From NCBI GenBank assembly GCA_038329965.1, contig JBBQNN010000011.1:7331-71330 (forward strand): 64,000 bases of DNA. Direction: 5' to 3'. The notes beneath the pieces were generated by a model. The model was given only the letters and a program-made list of their open reading frames with translations, searched no databases and had not been told where the DNA came from. Numbering within the stretch: the first letter of the stretch is position 1; each line of letters starts with the position of its first letter. The DNA comes from QHCA01 sp003244095 (lineage in GTDB: Bacteria; Actinomycetota; Actinomycetes; Mycobacteriales; QHCA01). The translations under genes were made by a program, and so were the position numbers. Positions 47,551 through 54,632 of the stretch are shown in pieces.

Positions 47551-48812
47551 CGGTCGTGCAGCTTCGCCCAGTTACGCGCCAGGGCGATCCGCTGCGGGCT
47601 GGTCGGGTGGGTGAAGAACAGCCCGTAGACGAGCGGGTTGGGCTGCAGGTCGGAGAGGTTGGTGACCGCCAGCCGCTTCTCGCTCTCGATGAAGGTCGGC
47701 GAGTCGTGGGTCAGGTCCAGCGAGTGCACGTCGGCGCGCGCCTCGATCCGCCGCGACACCAGCGTTTGCAACGGCATGCTCAGCAGCCCGCCGATCGCGA
47801 CGAGCGCCAGCAGCAGCGCGACGGAACGGCCGTCGCCAAGCTGGGCCACCCCGGCCCGGCGCAGCAGCCAGGGACTGCTGAACAGCAGGTACGCCAGACA
47901 ACAGGCCGCCGCTGCTCCCAGCGCCCCGATCAGGGTGCCGTGCAGGACGTCGTTGCGCTTCGCGTGCCCCAACTCGTGCGCCACGACCAGCCGGACCTCC
48001 GCCGGCGGCGCGCCGTTGACCAGGGTGTCGTAGAGCACGATCCGCCGGGTCGAGCCGAAGCCGGAGACATAGGCGTTCAGCGACGTGGTCCGCCGGGACG
48101 CGTCGGCCACCAGGACGTCGCGGACCGGCTCGTGGTCGGCCCGGGCAAGCTGCAGCAGGGAGGTACGCAACTCGCCGGCCGGCAGCGGGGTGAACTTGTT
48201 GAACACCGGCTCGACCACCACCGGATAGAGGAACGACAGGGCGACGACCAGCACTGCCGACCCGACGGCGGTCCAGGCCCACCAAGTACGCGGCGCCGCG
48301 CGCACGACGGCAAGGAACGCGACCAGCACCACGGTCGTGATACCGGCGCCCAACGCGAGTCCCTTGAGCAGGTCGACCGTCCAGCCCCCCCAGTCCTGAG
48401 TGGACAGCCCATACCTGCGCAGCACGCTCTCGCCGTAGACCGAGAGCGGCAGCGTGACGAGCTGGCCGATAACAGCGAGGGCCAGCGAGCCGAGCACCAA
48501 CTGCCATCCCCAGCCGCCACCGAGCGGTCGGGCGAGCGCGCCGACAAGCCGCGCCCCGAGCGGGGTCAGGCCGAGCAGGACCGCCACGAACAGGCTGATC
48601 GCGACGCTGGCGTAGGAGGCCGGCCGGAGCGCCCGGTGAAAGGCCTGCTCGCGGTGCACCTGCTCGGGAGTGAAGTCCCGCGAGACCGATACCGGCGCCG
48701 GCCCGCCCGGTGGCGGGTCGAGGGTGCGCCACGGCGTGGTGACCGCGATCGCGACCACCAGACCCACGCCCAGGCACGCCAGGGCCACCGCAGCCGCAAG
48801 CCGCGGGCTCAC
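47547..48812 (-). CDS. M48-family membrane metallopeptidase (Ste24/CAAX-type)
   Basis: A 421-residue polytopic zinc protease. The zinc motif HELGH (His279, Glu280, His283) is in VAHELGHAKRND, and the third ligand glutamate is probably in SRRIEARADVHSLDL. Several helices precede and follow the catalytic domain, as in Ste24 CAAX-protease-like enzymes; HtpX-like quality-control proteases are an alternative. The GTG at 48812 overlaps the upstream metallopeptidase stop (GTGA), and its own stop overlaps pimB (ATGA), so three envelope genes are translationally linked. Confidence 0.85.
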   Translation of the reverse strand: MSPRLAAAVALACLGVGLVVAIAVTTPWRTLDPPPGGPAPVSVSRDFTPEQVHREQAFHRALRPASYASVAISLFVAVLLGLTPLGARLVGALARPLGGGWGWQLVLGSLALAVIGQLVTLPLSVYGESVLRRYGLSTQDWGGWTVDLLKGLALGAGITTVVLVAFLAVVRAAPRTWWAWTAVGSAVLVVALSFLYPVVVEPVFNKFTPLPAGELRTSLLQLARADHEPVRDVLVADASRRTTSLNAYVSGFGSTRRIVLYDTLVNGAPPAEVRLVVAHELGHAKRNDVLHGTLIGALGAAAACCLAYLLFSSPWLLRRAGVAQLGDGRSVALLLALVAIGGLLSMPLQTLVSRRIEARADVHSLDLTHDSPTFIESEKRLAVTNLSDLQPNPLVYGLFFTHPTSPQRIALARNWAKLHDR

Positions 48813-50185
48813 ACCAGCTGTCCCGACAGGTAGGCACGCCACCGAACGGTGAACTGCGCCAGACTCAGGTGGAGTTGCGTACGCAACGCCCCCTCGACGC
48901 CGGTGCCGGACGCATCGGGACTGCCGCCGACCGTCCGGTAGAACCGCACGAGCCCGGCCTGCCCGACCGAGGCCGCGATGAGGCGGCAGGCCAGCCAGGA
49001 CATCTCGTAGACCTGCGCGAGCCCGGTATTGGCCCCGCTGAAGTCGGCGTCGGCGGGCAGCGACTTGGGCGCGCGGCCGGCCCTGATGTCGACGGCCAGC
49101 TCCCGCCCCGCCGACGCTACGGACACACCCGAGCCGAGATACCCGACGTAGTCGGCGAATCCCTCGGCCAGCCAGGTGGGGGTGGTGCCGGTCGTGGCCG
49201 CCCGGGCCGCGACGTGGGTGATCTCGTGCCGCAGGACCACCTGCCGGCCCAGCGAGCCCAGCTTGGCGAAGTTGGGTGGGTTGACGATGATCCGGTCCCC
49301 GGCCGGCACGCCCGAGCCGCCGGCGAGTTCTGTCGTGGCGACAGCGGCGATCTGAGAAAGGTCGTTCCCCTCCTGGATGATCTGGCTGAGCTCGGCCTGG
49401 GTGTCCGGGACCAGGATGACCACCCGGCCCTCCCAGTCGCTGCCCCAGACGGCACTCACCCTGGGGATCGCCGCGGACGCCACTTGGGTGATCGTGTGCA
49501 GGGCGTCGCGCGAGCCGGGATGGCCGAGCACCAGCGTCGTCGCGGTACGCGAGACAACGACCGGACCGAAGTCCCACAACCCCCGCGCCGTCCGGGAGCC
49601 GGTGTCGTCGAAGTCGTCGTCGGCGCCGATGTACCACCTGCCCGCCCGCTGGACGAAGGTGAAGTACTGCCGTTGTGAGGTGTCGCGGCGGTCGAACTCG
49701 GCCAGCCGGTAGCTCACACTCACCTGCGGTGCCCACACCGGCGCGTGGTAACGGGTCAGCCGGCTCCCGGCCTGCGACATCTCCCGGTCGGGGTCGACGT
49801 CGTAGGACCAGGCACCCAGCGGGACGCCGCTCAGGTTGTCGAACAGCTTCGCCTGCCGGGTACGGAAGGCCGGGCTGCCGGCATCGATGCCGGCCAGGAA
49901 ACCGGCCCGGTCACGGTGCAGCAGAGCGGCACTGCGCTGCCCGAGCAGCCCCCGGACGGCGCCGGCCCAGCGGGCGCGCTCGGCTGCCGAGATGTGCGGG
50001 ACGTCGCCGACGATCCGCGGCGCGGGGCGGCCCCGTGTCGTGGCCGGCGCCGGCGCTGGACCGCGCTCGTCGGCAGCAAGGTAGGCAGTACCCACCACAC
50101 CTGCGGTGAACTGCACGACGATCGCCAAGGCCAGGGCCGAGACCGCCCAGCGGGCAGGCTGCCGTGCTCGCTGCTCCGCCGTCAC
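48809..50185 (-). CDS. Membrane-anchored MA-clan metallopeptidase-like protein
   Basis: A 458-residue protein with one N-terminal transmembrane helix (WAVSALALAIVVQFTAGVVG, from about residue 13) and a large extracytoplasmic part. HEITH in VVLRHEITHVAARAATTGTT (about 322-341) followed by WLAEGFADYVGYLG supplies the HExxH and downstream glutamate of gluzincins, matching the peptidase-MA-like group. The central region (about 55-200) is not recognised. It is coupled to the M48 gene by GTGA. The active-site residues are present, so a secreted-side protease is likely; the target is unknown. Confidence 0.75.
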   Translation of the reverse strand: MTAEQRARQPARWAVSALALAIVVQFTAGVVGTAYLAADERGPAPAPATTRGRPAPRIVGDVPHISAAERARWAGAVRGLLGQRSAALLHRDRAGFLAGIDAGSPAFRTRQAKLFDNLSGVPLGAWSYDVDPDREMSQAGSRLTRYHAPVWAPQVSVSYRLAEFDRRDTSQRQYFTFVQRAGRWYIGADDDFDDTGSRTARGLWDFGPVVVSRTATTLVLGHPGSRDALHTITQVASAAIPRVSAVWGSDWEGRVVILVPDTQAELSQIIQEGNDLSQIAAVATTELAGGSGVPAGDRIIVNPPNFAKLGSLGRQVVLRHEITHVAARAATTGTTPTWLAEGFADYVGYLGSGVSVASAGRELAVDIRAGRAPKSLPADADFSGANTGLAQVYEMSWLACRLIAASVGQAGLVRFYRTVGGSPDASGTGVEGALRTQLHLSLAQFTVRWRAYLSGQLV

Positions 50186-50225
50186 GCCGCCATGCTACGG
50201 ACCCGCCAGGTCAGGGCCCGCTCGG

Positions 50226-51197
50226 CTACGGCCGGACGGCTCCCACGTAGCCGGACTGGATGGGCGAGATCTGGACGTTCTCGCCGAAGTTCGGCGCGTG
50301 GATCATCCGGCCGTTGCCGACGTACATGGCGACGTGGTGGATCGGACTATAGAAGAAGAGCAGGTCACCGGGCTGCAGCGCCGACCGGGCCACGTGCGGG
50401 CCGCTGCTGAACTGCATGCGGCTCGAGTGCGGCAGCGACACGCCGGCCGACGCCCAGGCGTACATAGTCAGGCCGGAGCAGTCGAAGCTGCCAGGGCCCG
50501 CGGCGCCCCACTGGTAGGGCTTGCCGAGCTGCGCGTAGGCGGTCTGCAGCGCCTTTAGCGCGTTGCCCGAGGCGGGACCGGTATAGGTGCCGCCGACGGC
50601 ACTGCGGGTGGACCGACTCGCCCGCGGGAGGAGATTCTGCACCGTGGCCAGGTCCTTCGTGATCTGCGCCTTGCGCGCCTTGAGCGTGGCGACGTTCGTG
50701 GCCTGCGTCGCCAACTCGTCGCTGATGTGCGCCTGACTCTGCGCGAGCTGCCGCCGGGCAGTGCTTAGCTCGTTGAGCTGATTGCGCTGCGATCGGCTCA
50801 GGTTGTCGAGCATCGACATCTGGTCGAGGAAGCCCTGCGGAGATCCGGTCCTCAGCAACGACGACATGACGTCGACGCCCGCACCGCGATAGACCGAGGC
50901 GGCGAACTTGGAGACCTGCGCCGAGTAGGCGTCGACCTTCTTGGACTCCTGCAGCGCCTCGGCGCGCAGATCCTTTTCGTGCGCCTTGCTGCGCGCGAGC
51001 AACACGCTGGCCGTGTTGAAGTCTTCGGTCGCCTTCTCCAGCATGGTCTGCAGCTCGGCGGTGGAGTGCCGGACCTGGGTCGTCGTCTGCGTCGGGGCCG
51101 CGTTGCTCGTGGCGGGCATCAGGACGAGGGCCAGAAGGCCGGCTGCGACAAGTGCGAAAAGGCGGTGCGGACGAACGGCGGTGAGCCTGCATGCCAC
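50226..51197 (-). CDS. NlpC/P60 peptidoglycan endopeptidase (RipA/RipD-like)
   Basis: A secreted cell-wall hydrolase of 323 residues, with a signal peptide (about 1-33, cleaved after SNA) and a coiled-coil domain (about 40-190) like those of RipA and RipD. The C-terminal NlpC/P60 domain (about 205-323) has Cys240 in FDCSGLTMYAWASAG, the histidine in SPIHHVAMYVGNG and the third residue in MIHAPNFGEN. It cleaves D-Glu-mDAP-type stem-peptide bonds. The catalytic triad looks intact, unlike the mycobacterial RipD described as inactive. A c-di-AMP riboswitch lies in the leader, so expression should be controlled by second-messenger level. It corresponds by position to Rv2190c. Confidence 0.9.
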   Translation of the reverse strand: MACRLTAVRPHRLFALVAAGLLALVLMPATSNAAPTQTTTQVRHSTAELQTMLEKATEDFNTASVLLARSKAHEKDLRAEALQESKKVDAYSAQVSKFAASVYRGAGVDVMSSLLRTGSPQGFLDQMSMLDNLSRSQRNQLNELSTARRQLAQSQAHISDELATQATNVATLKARKAQITKDLATVQNLLPRASRSTRSAVGGTYTGPASGNALKALQTAYAQLGKPYQWGAAGPGSFDCSGLTMYAWASAGVSLPHSSRMQFSSGPHVARSALQPGDLLFFYSPIHHVAMYVGNGRMIHAPNFGENVQISPIQSGYVGAVRP

Positions 51198-51220
51198 GGA
51201 GGTGGGGCTCCTCTTCCTCG

Positions 51221-51356
51221 TCTGCCTACCGAGTTAGCTGACGGGTTCGGGCCGGAAGAAGCCCTACACTCCCCGACGTGCGGGAGCGATTCACCCCAGA
51301 TGTGCTCGGGTTCCCGGCTCAGTCGTCTGGCTGACCACACGAACTGATTCGGCAGA
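51221..51356 (-). promoter_or_regulatory. c-di-AMP (ydaO/yuaA-type) riboswitch upstream of the NlpC/P60 gene
   Basis: On the minus strand the 136-nt element opens with TCTGCC and closes with the complementary GGCAGA (P1). It contains the hallmark blocks CCGGGAACCCGAG, GGGGTGAATCGC, and the 3' consensus CCGAACCCGTCAGCTAAC followed by TCGGTAGGC. These match the conserved core of the cyclic-di-AMP riboswitch, which in actinobacteria controls cell-wall hydrolase (rpf, nlpC/p60) genes. The element ends 23 nt before the start codon. In B. subtilis c-di-AMP binding terminates transcription; in actinobacteria the aptamer is thought to act similarly. Confidence 0.85.
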
Positions 51357-51542
51357 GCCGCCCGGCCTCGTCCAGGTTGAACGAGTACGCACCGTGACAG
51401 CCGAACGGAACTTTATGGAGCCGCGGCCCGCGCCGCAAGCCCGCTGGCCCGCCATTGTGGAAGGAATTGAGAGTTTATGGTTACTTTGGCCTCACGAACC
51501 CCCGCATCTCACTCTGTGCTACGCAATGTAACCAACGGCTGT
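51357..51542 (-). promoter_or_regulatory. Leader and probable promoter region for the riboswitch-controlled gene
   Basis: This stretch is less GC-rich than its surroundings and holds no convincing gene. On the minus strand CCATAAA occurs twice, giving -10-like TAAACT (51472-51477) and TAAAGT (51410-51415), but no clear -35 accompanies either. A short open frame on the plus strand (51477-51818) overlaps the conserved small gene in antisense and is not protein-like. Confidence 0.35.
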
Positions 51543-51749
51543 CTATCCCGCCTGCCGCTCGCCGGTCGGTGGACACCGGGGAACCAGCCGCAACCGAGGG
51601 ATCAACCCGCCTTCGGCGAGCGCATCGAGCGCCTGACGCTCGGCGGCGTCGAGCTCCACCCCCTCTGGGGGGGCACCGAGCAGCACGGTCACGACACAGT
51701 CGCCGCAGGCCAGGCCACGCAGCTGGCAGGCGTCGCAGTCGATGAGCAT
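51543..51749 (-). CDS. Small cysteine-containing conserved actinobacterial protein
   Basis: A 68-residue protein with the N-terminal pattern CDACQLRGLACGDC, a C-x2-C...C-x2-C arrangement likely to bind zinc, followed by VVTVLLGAPPEGVELD and AERQALDALAEGGLIPRLRLV. I recall very similar proteins of about 60-70 residues in Streptomyces at the same place, between an NlpC/P60 gene and an NYN-domain gene. GAGGAG lies upstream of the ATG. The function is unknown. It precedes the riboswitch-controlled gene on the same strand. Confidence 0.75.
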   Translation of the reverse strand: MLIDCDACQLRGLACGDCVVTVLLGAPPEGVELDAAERQALDALAEGGLIPRLRLVPRCPPTGERQAG

Positions 51750-51888
51750 CTCGTCTCCTCACGATCGGTGACATGCACCGGCGGGGAAGTGCCGGCGCCA
51801 TGTCCAGACCGACGTTAGGAGAGGGGTACGACACTGCTCCTGCCGTACTGGCCGGCAGCGGCCGGTCACCGGGTGCCGACCGCATGCC

Positions 51889-53163
51889 TCAAGCGTGCTC
51901 AAGATGGGCCAGGAGCGCCGCTGAGGCGACGGGATGGGCCCCGGCCCCGCGGGCGGCATCGGCGACCTCGCCGTCGGTGGAGACCACGACCACCGGACGG
52001 CCGAGTGGCTCGGCGCCGACCAGCAAGCCGATCAGATCATCGGCGGTCTGGCCGATGTCGCTGAACCGCACCCGCACGCCCCGCGGCGACGCGGGCGCCA
52101 CCGGCAGGCGTTCGGCGCCGTCGAAGACCACGGTCACCTCCGCACCGGTCTGGGCCGCGACGGCACCGAGCCGCGAGACCAGGCGCTGACGCTGCGCCTC
52201 GAGCGGCAGGTCGCCGTACCCGGTCTTCGTCACGTTGTAGCCGTCGATGATGAGGTGCGCGCGCGGCATGGCCAGCAGCTGCTCGAGCGGGAAGGACGGG
52301 CCGGGCGCCGCGGTCGGCGTACCCGCCGAGGCGAGCACGGAGTCGGCCGGCCGCTCGTCGGTAGGCGTGAGCGCGAGCTCACGGCGCAGCCCCTGCGCAG
52401 CGTTGACGAGGGTGTCCAGGAGCAACCAGAGCCGCATGTCCTCACCGGTCCGGCCCTCCCGGCTGCCCCGCCGGGCCGACTCGACCACCGCCTCCGCCGC
52501 GCCCAGCTGGACCCGGAGGCGCCGGAGGTCGGCCTCCAGCCGTGACTGGGTCGCTGCCCATCGCTGGCGCTCGGCAGCCAGTCCCGCGATAGCCTGTTCG
52601 GACTCGGCCGCCGCCTGCTGCGACTTCTTGCCCAGCTCCCGGAGATCCCGGCGCAGGGCGTCGGCAGCGGCGGCGGCCTGCGCCGAGTCGGCCCGGAAAC
52701 GGCGTGCCTGCTCGCGGACCTCGGCGCGCGAGGCGGCGAGCTGCTCGGTGAGCAGGCGGACCTGCTGGCCGGCGGAATCGTCGGCCACCCGCCGGGCCCG
52801 GATGTCGGCGACCGCCTGCGCCTGCTCGATCAGTGCGACCCAGCCCTGCGGGCGCAGCAGGTACGCCAGCGCCGCCGCCTGCGCCGGGTCCGCGGCCGGC
52901 GGCACCGCACCCGCGCCGACGGCGGCGGCCAGCGGGTCGCTCGCGACCGTGCCCGCCACCCGGTGCCGGAACTCCGGGTCGTCCTCCAGGGCGGTGGCCA
53001 GTGCACCGGCCGCGGCACGGGCCCGGCGGCTGGGCGTGAAGCGGGCAAAAGGGCGCAGTGCCCGCGGCAGCTCATCCTCGGGGAGGGTGCCGAGGGCCGC
53101 CGCGGCAAAGGTGAGCACCCGGGCCCGCACGTCGTCGGTGAGCGGCGGCGGGGTCTCGCTCAC
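51889..53163 (-). CDS. NYN-domain protein (PIN-like RNase)
   Basis: A 424-residue protein. The N-terminal half is helical and alanine/arginine-rich, with a long coiled coil at about 130-235 (QLAASRAEVREQARRFRADS). The C-terminal NYN/YacP-like domain (about 285-420) has HLIIDGYNVTKTGYGDLPLE, VVFDGAER, TADDLIGLL and VVVSTDGEVADAAR, including the acidic residues of a PIN-type active site (Asp in IDGYN, Asp in FDG, Asp in TADD). The family acts on RNA. The CoA transferase start overlaps the stop upstream by ATGA, and both precede the zinc-ribbon gene on the same strand. Confidence 0.82.
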   Translation of the reverse strand: MSETPPPLTDDVRARVLTFAAAALGTLPEDELPRALRPFARFTPSRRARAAAGALATALEDDPEFRHRVAGTVASDPLAAAVGAGAVPPAADPAQAAALAYLLRPQGWVALIEQAQAVADIRARRVADDSAGQQVRLLTEQLAASRAEVREQARRFRADSAQAAAAADALRRDLRELGKKSQQAAAESEQAIAGLAAERQRWAATQSRLEADLRRLRVQLGAAEAVVESARRGSREGRTGEDMRLWLLLDTLVNAAQGLRRELALTPTDERPADSVLASAGTPTAAPGPSFPLEQLLAMPRAHLIIDGYNVTKTGYGDLPLEAQRQRLVSRLGAVAAQTGAEVTVVFDGAERLPVAPASPRGVRVRFSDIGQTADDLIGLLVGAEPLGRPVVVVSTDGEVADAARGAGAHPVASAALLAHLEHA

Positions 53164-54314
53164 AGCACACCTGCGGCGCGCAGCTCGGCGATCTGCTCGG
53201 TCGTCCGCCCGAGCGCCCCGAGCACCGCGTCGGTGTCCGCACCCAGCGCTGAGGGCGGGCCACCGGCCCGGCCGGGCGTGCCGACCAGGCGGGGCACCAC
53301 GCCGAGCCGCCCGGCGCCGTCGACCATGCCGCGGGCCGTCGCATGGCGGTCGACGAGGACTTCACCGAGGTCGAGGACCGGTGCCACGCACGCGTCATGG
53401 CCGGCGAAGAGCTGCACCCACTCGTCGCGACCACGGGTGGCGAAGGCCGCTTCGAGCCGCGCAGCGAGATCGCCCTGCCGGGCCGGGTCGAGGTGCGCGT
53501 CCATCAGCTGGGGCAACCCGAGCACCGCCAGCAGCGCCGCGAAGAACTTCGGCTCCAGGGCGCCGACCGCCAGGTGCCGGCCGTCGGCGCAGGCGTACAC
53601 CCGATAGCAGGCGTAACCGCCGCCCAGCAGTCCCCCGCCCGGTCGCGGCGGCTCCCCCGACACCGCGAACGCGCCGGCGTGGATCGACAGCCACGACAGC
53701 ACGCCGTCGGTCATCGACACGTCGCAGAACTGTCCCTCGCCCGTACGCTCCCGTACCCGCAAGGCGGTCATCGCCGCGATGACGGCCATCATCCCGCCGC
53801 CGCCGATGTCGGCGATCTGCAGACCGGGCTGTCCGGGGCCGGCCAGTGAGCCGGTGAAGGAGAGCGCGCCGGCGTGGGCCAGGTAGTCGATGTCATGGCC
53901 GGCAAGGTCGCGATAGGGCCCGTCGTAGCCGTACCCGGTGATCGCGACGTAGACCAGTCGCGGATTGGCGGCGCGGAGCACCTCATAGCCGATGCCCAGC
54001 CGGTCCATCACTCCCGGCCGGTAGGACTCGACGAGTACGTCGGCAGCCGCGGTCAGCTCGATCAGCAGGTCGCGACCCTGCGGCGTGCGCAGGTCGAGGG
54101 TGATCGAGCGCTTGCCCCGGTTGAGCGCCTGGTGCATCCCGGACTCGCCGTCGGCCCCGAACGGCGGGAACCACCGGATGCCGTCGCCCCGCCCGGGCTC
54201 CTCGACCTTGACCACGTCGGCACCGAGGTCGGCCAGCAGCAGCGTCGCGTACCCGCCCGGCAGCAGCCGGGACAGGTCCAGCACCTGCAGGCCGGTCAGC
54301 GGCGGCTCACTCAT
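53160..54314 (-). CDS. Class III CoA transferase (CaiB/BaiF; alpha-methylacyl-CoA racemase-like)
   Basis: A 384-residue protein of the CaiB/BaiF family: LTGLQVLDLSRLLPGGYATLL at the start (cited from residue 6), KVEEPGRGD, LNRGKRSITLDL, and GHDIDYLAHAGALSFTG with the catalytic aspartate. The family transfers CoA between carboxylates or racemises 2-methylacyl-CoA; the YLAHAGAL pattern and short length fit the racemase/alpha-methylacyl-CoA subgroup best. No other branched-acid degradation gene is nearby. ATGA couples its stop to the NYN gene, and the start overlaps the upstream zinc-binding gene by 8 nt. Confidence 0.85.
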   Translation of the reverse strand: MSEPPLTGLQVLDLSRLLPGGYATLLLADLGADVVKVEEPGRGDGIRWFPPFGADGESGMHQALNRGKRSITLDLRTPQGRDLLIELTAAADVLVESYRPGVMDRLGIGYEVLRAANPRLVYVAITGYGYDGPYRDLAGHDIDYLAHAGALSFTGSLAGPGQPGLQIADIGGGGMMAVIAAMTALRVRERTGEGQFCDVSMTDGVLSWLSIHAGAFAVSGEPPRPGGGLLGGGYACYRVYACADGRHLAVGALEPKFFAALLAVLGLPQLMDAHLDPARQGDLAARLEAAFATRGRDEWVQLFAGHDACVAPVLDLGEVLVDRHATARGMVDGAGRLGVVPRLVGTPGRAGGPPSALGADTDAVLGALGRTTEQIAELRAAGVL

Positions 54315-54567
54315 GACGGCCGTCCACGTGAGCGGGGCCGTCGGGGCGCGGCACGACCTCCACGGTGTCGATCCCGCCGCACCAGCGGCAGGTCACGTGC
54401 TCGACCGTGTCACCGAGGATTTCCCGCTCCTCCACCGCCGGCTCACCCGAGAGGCCGACGTGGAGGTACTCCTTGGCCCGGGTGGTACGGACGACGTCGA
54501 AGCGGGTCAGGTTGCCGCACTGCACGCACCGCCACCGGGTGCCGTCGTCGGGTGAGGGGACAGGCAT
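54307..54567 (-). CDS. Small zinc-binding protein, conserved in actinobacteria
   Basis: An 86-residue protein with two CxxC pairs: CVQCGNL at about residues 15-21 and CRWCGGIDTVEVV near the C-terminus. Together they make a four-cysteine zinc site split around a beta-rich centre (FDVVRTTRAKEYLHVGLSGEP). Similar Streptomyces proteins begin MPVPSPDD, so the ATG at 54567 is preferred over more upstream codons. The role is unknown; a rubredoxin-like or transcription-associated zinc ribbon is possible. Its 3' end overlaps the CoA transferase gene by 8 nt. Confidence 0.75.
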   Translation of the reverse strand: MPVPSPDDGTRWRCVQCGNLTRFDVVRTTRAKEYLHVGLSGEPAVEEREILGDTVEHVTCRWCGGIDTVEVVPRPDGPAHVDGRHE

Positions 54568-54619
54568 CTGGTCAGTGTTACAGGCGGTGCGCCTCCCCCG
54601 ATTTGTCGGAGGTCGCACC

Positions 54620-54625
54620 TAGCGT
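54620..54625 (+). promoter_or_regulatory. -10 element TAGCGT of the DEDDh-UvrC gene (leaderless)
   Basis: TAGCGT is followed by CCGCAGC (7 nt) and ATG at 54633, with no Shine-Dalgarno sequence. Confidence 0.55.
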
Positions 54626-54632
54626 CCGCAGC

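Noticed and set aside
51477..51818. 113-codon plus-strand frame with a purine-rich stretch before its ATG
   Set aside because: It is antisense to the conserved 68-residue cysteine protein and has no protein-like features; the region is better explained as the leader of the NlpC/P60 gene.
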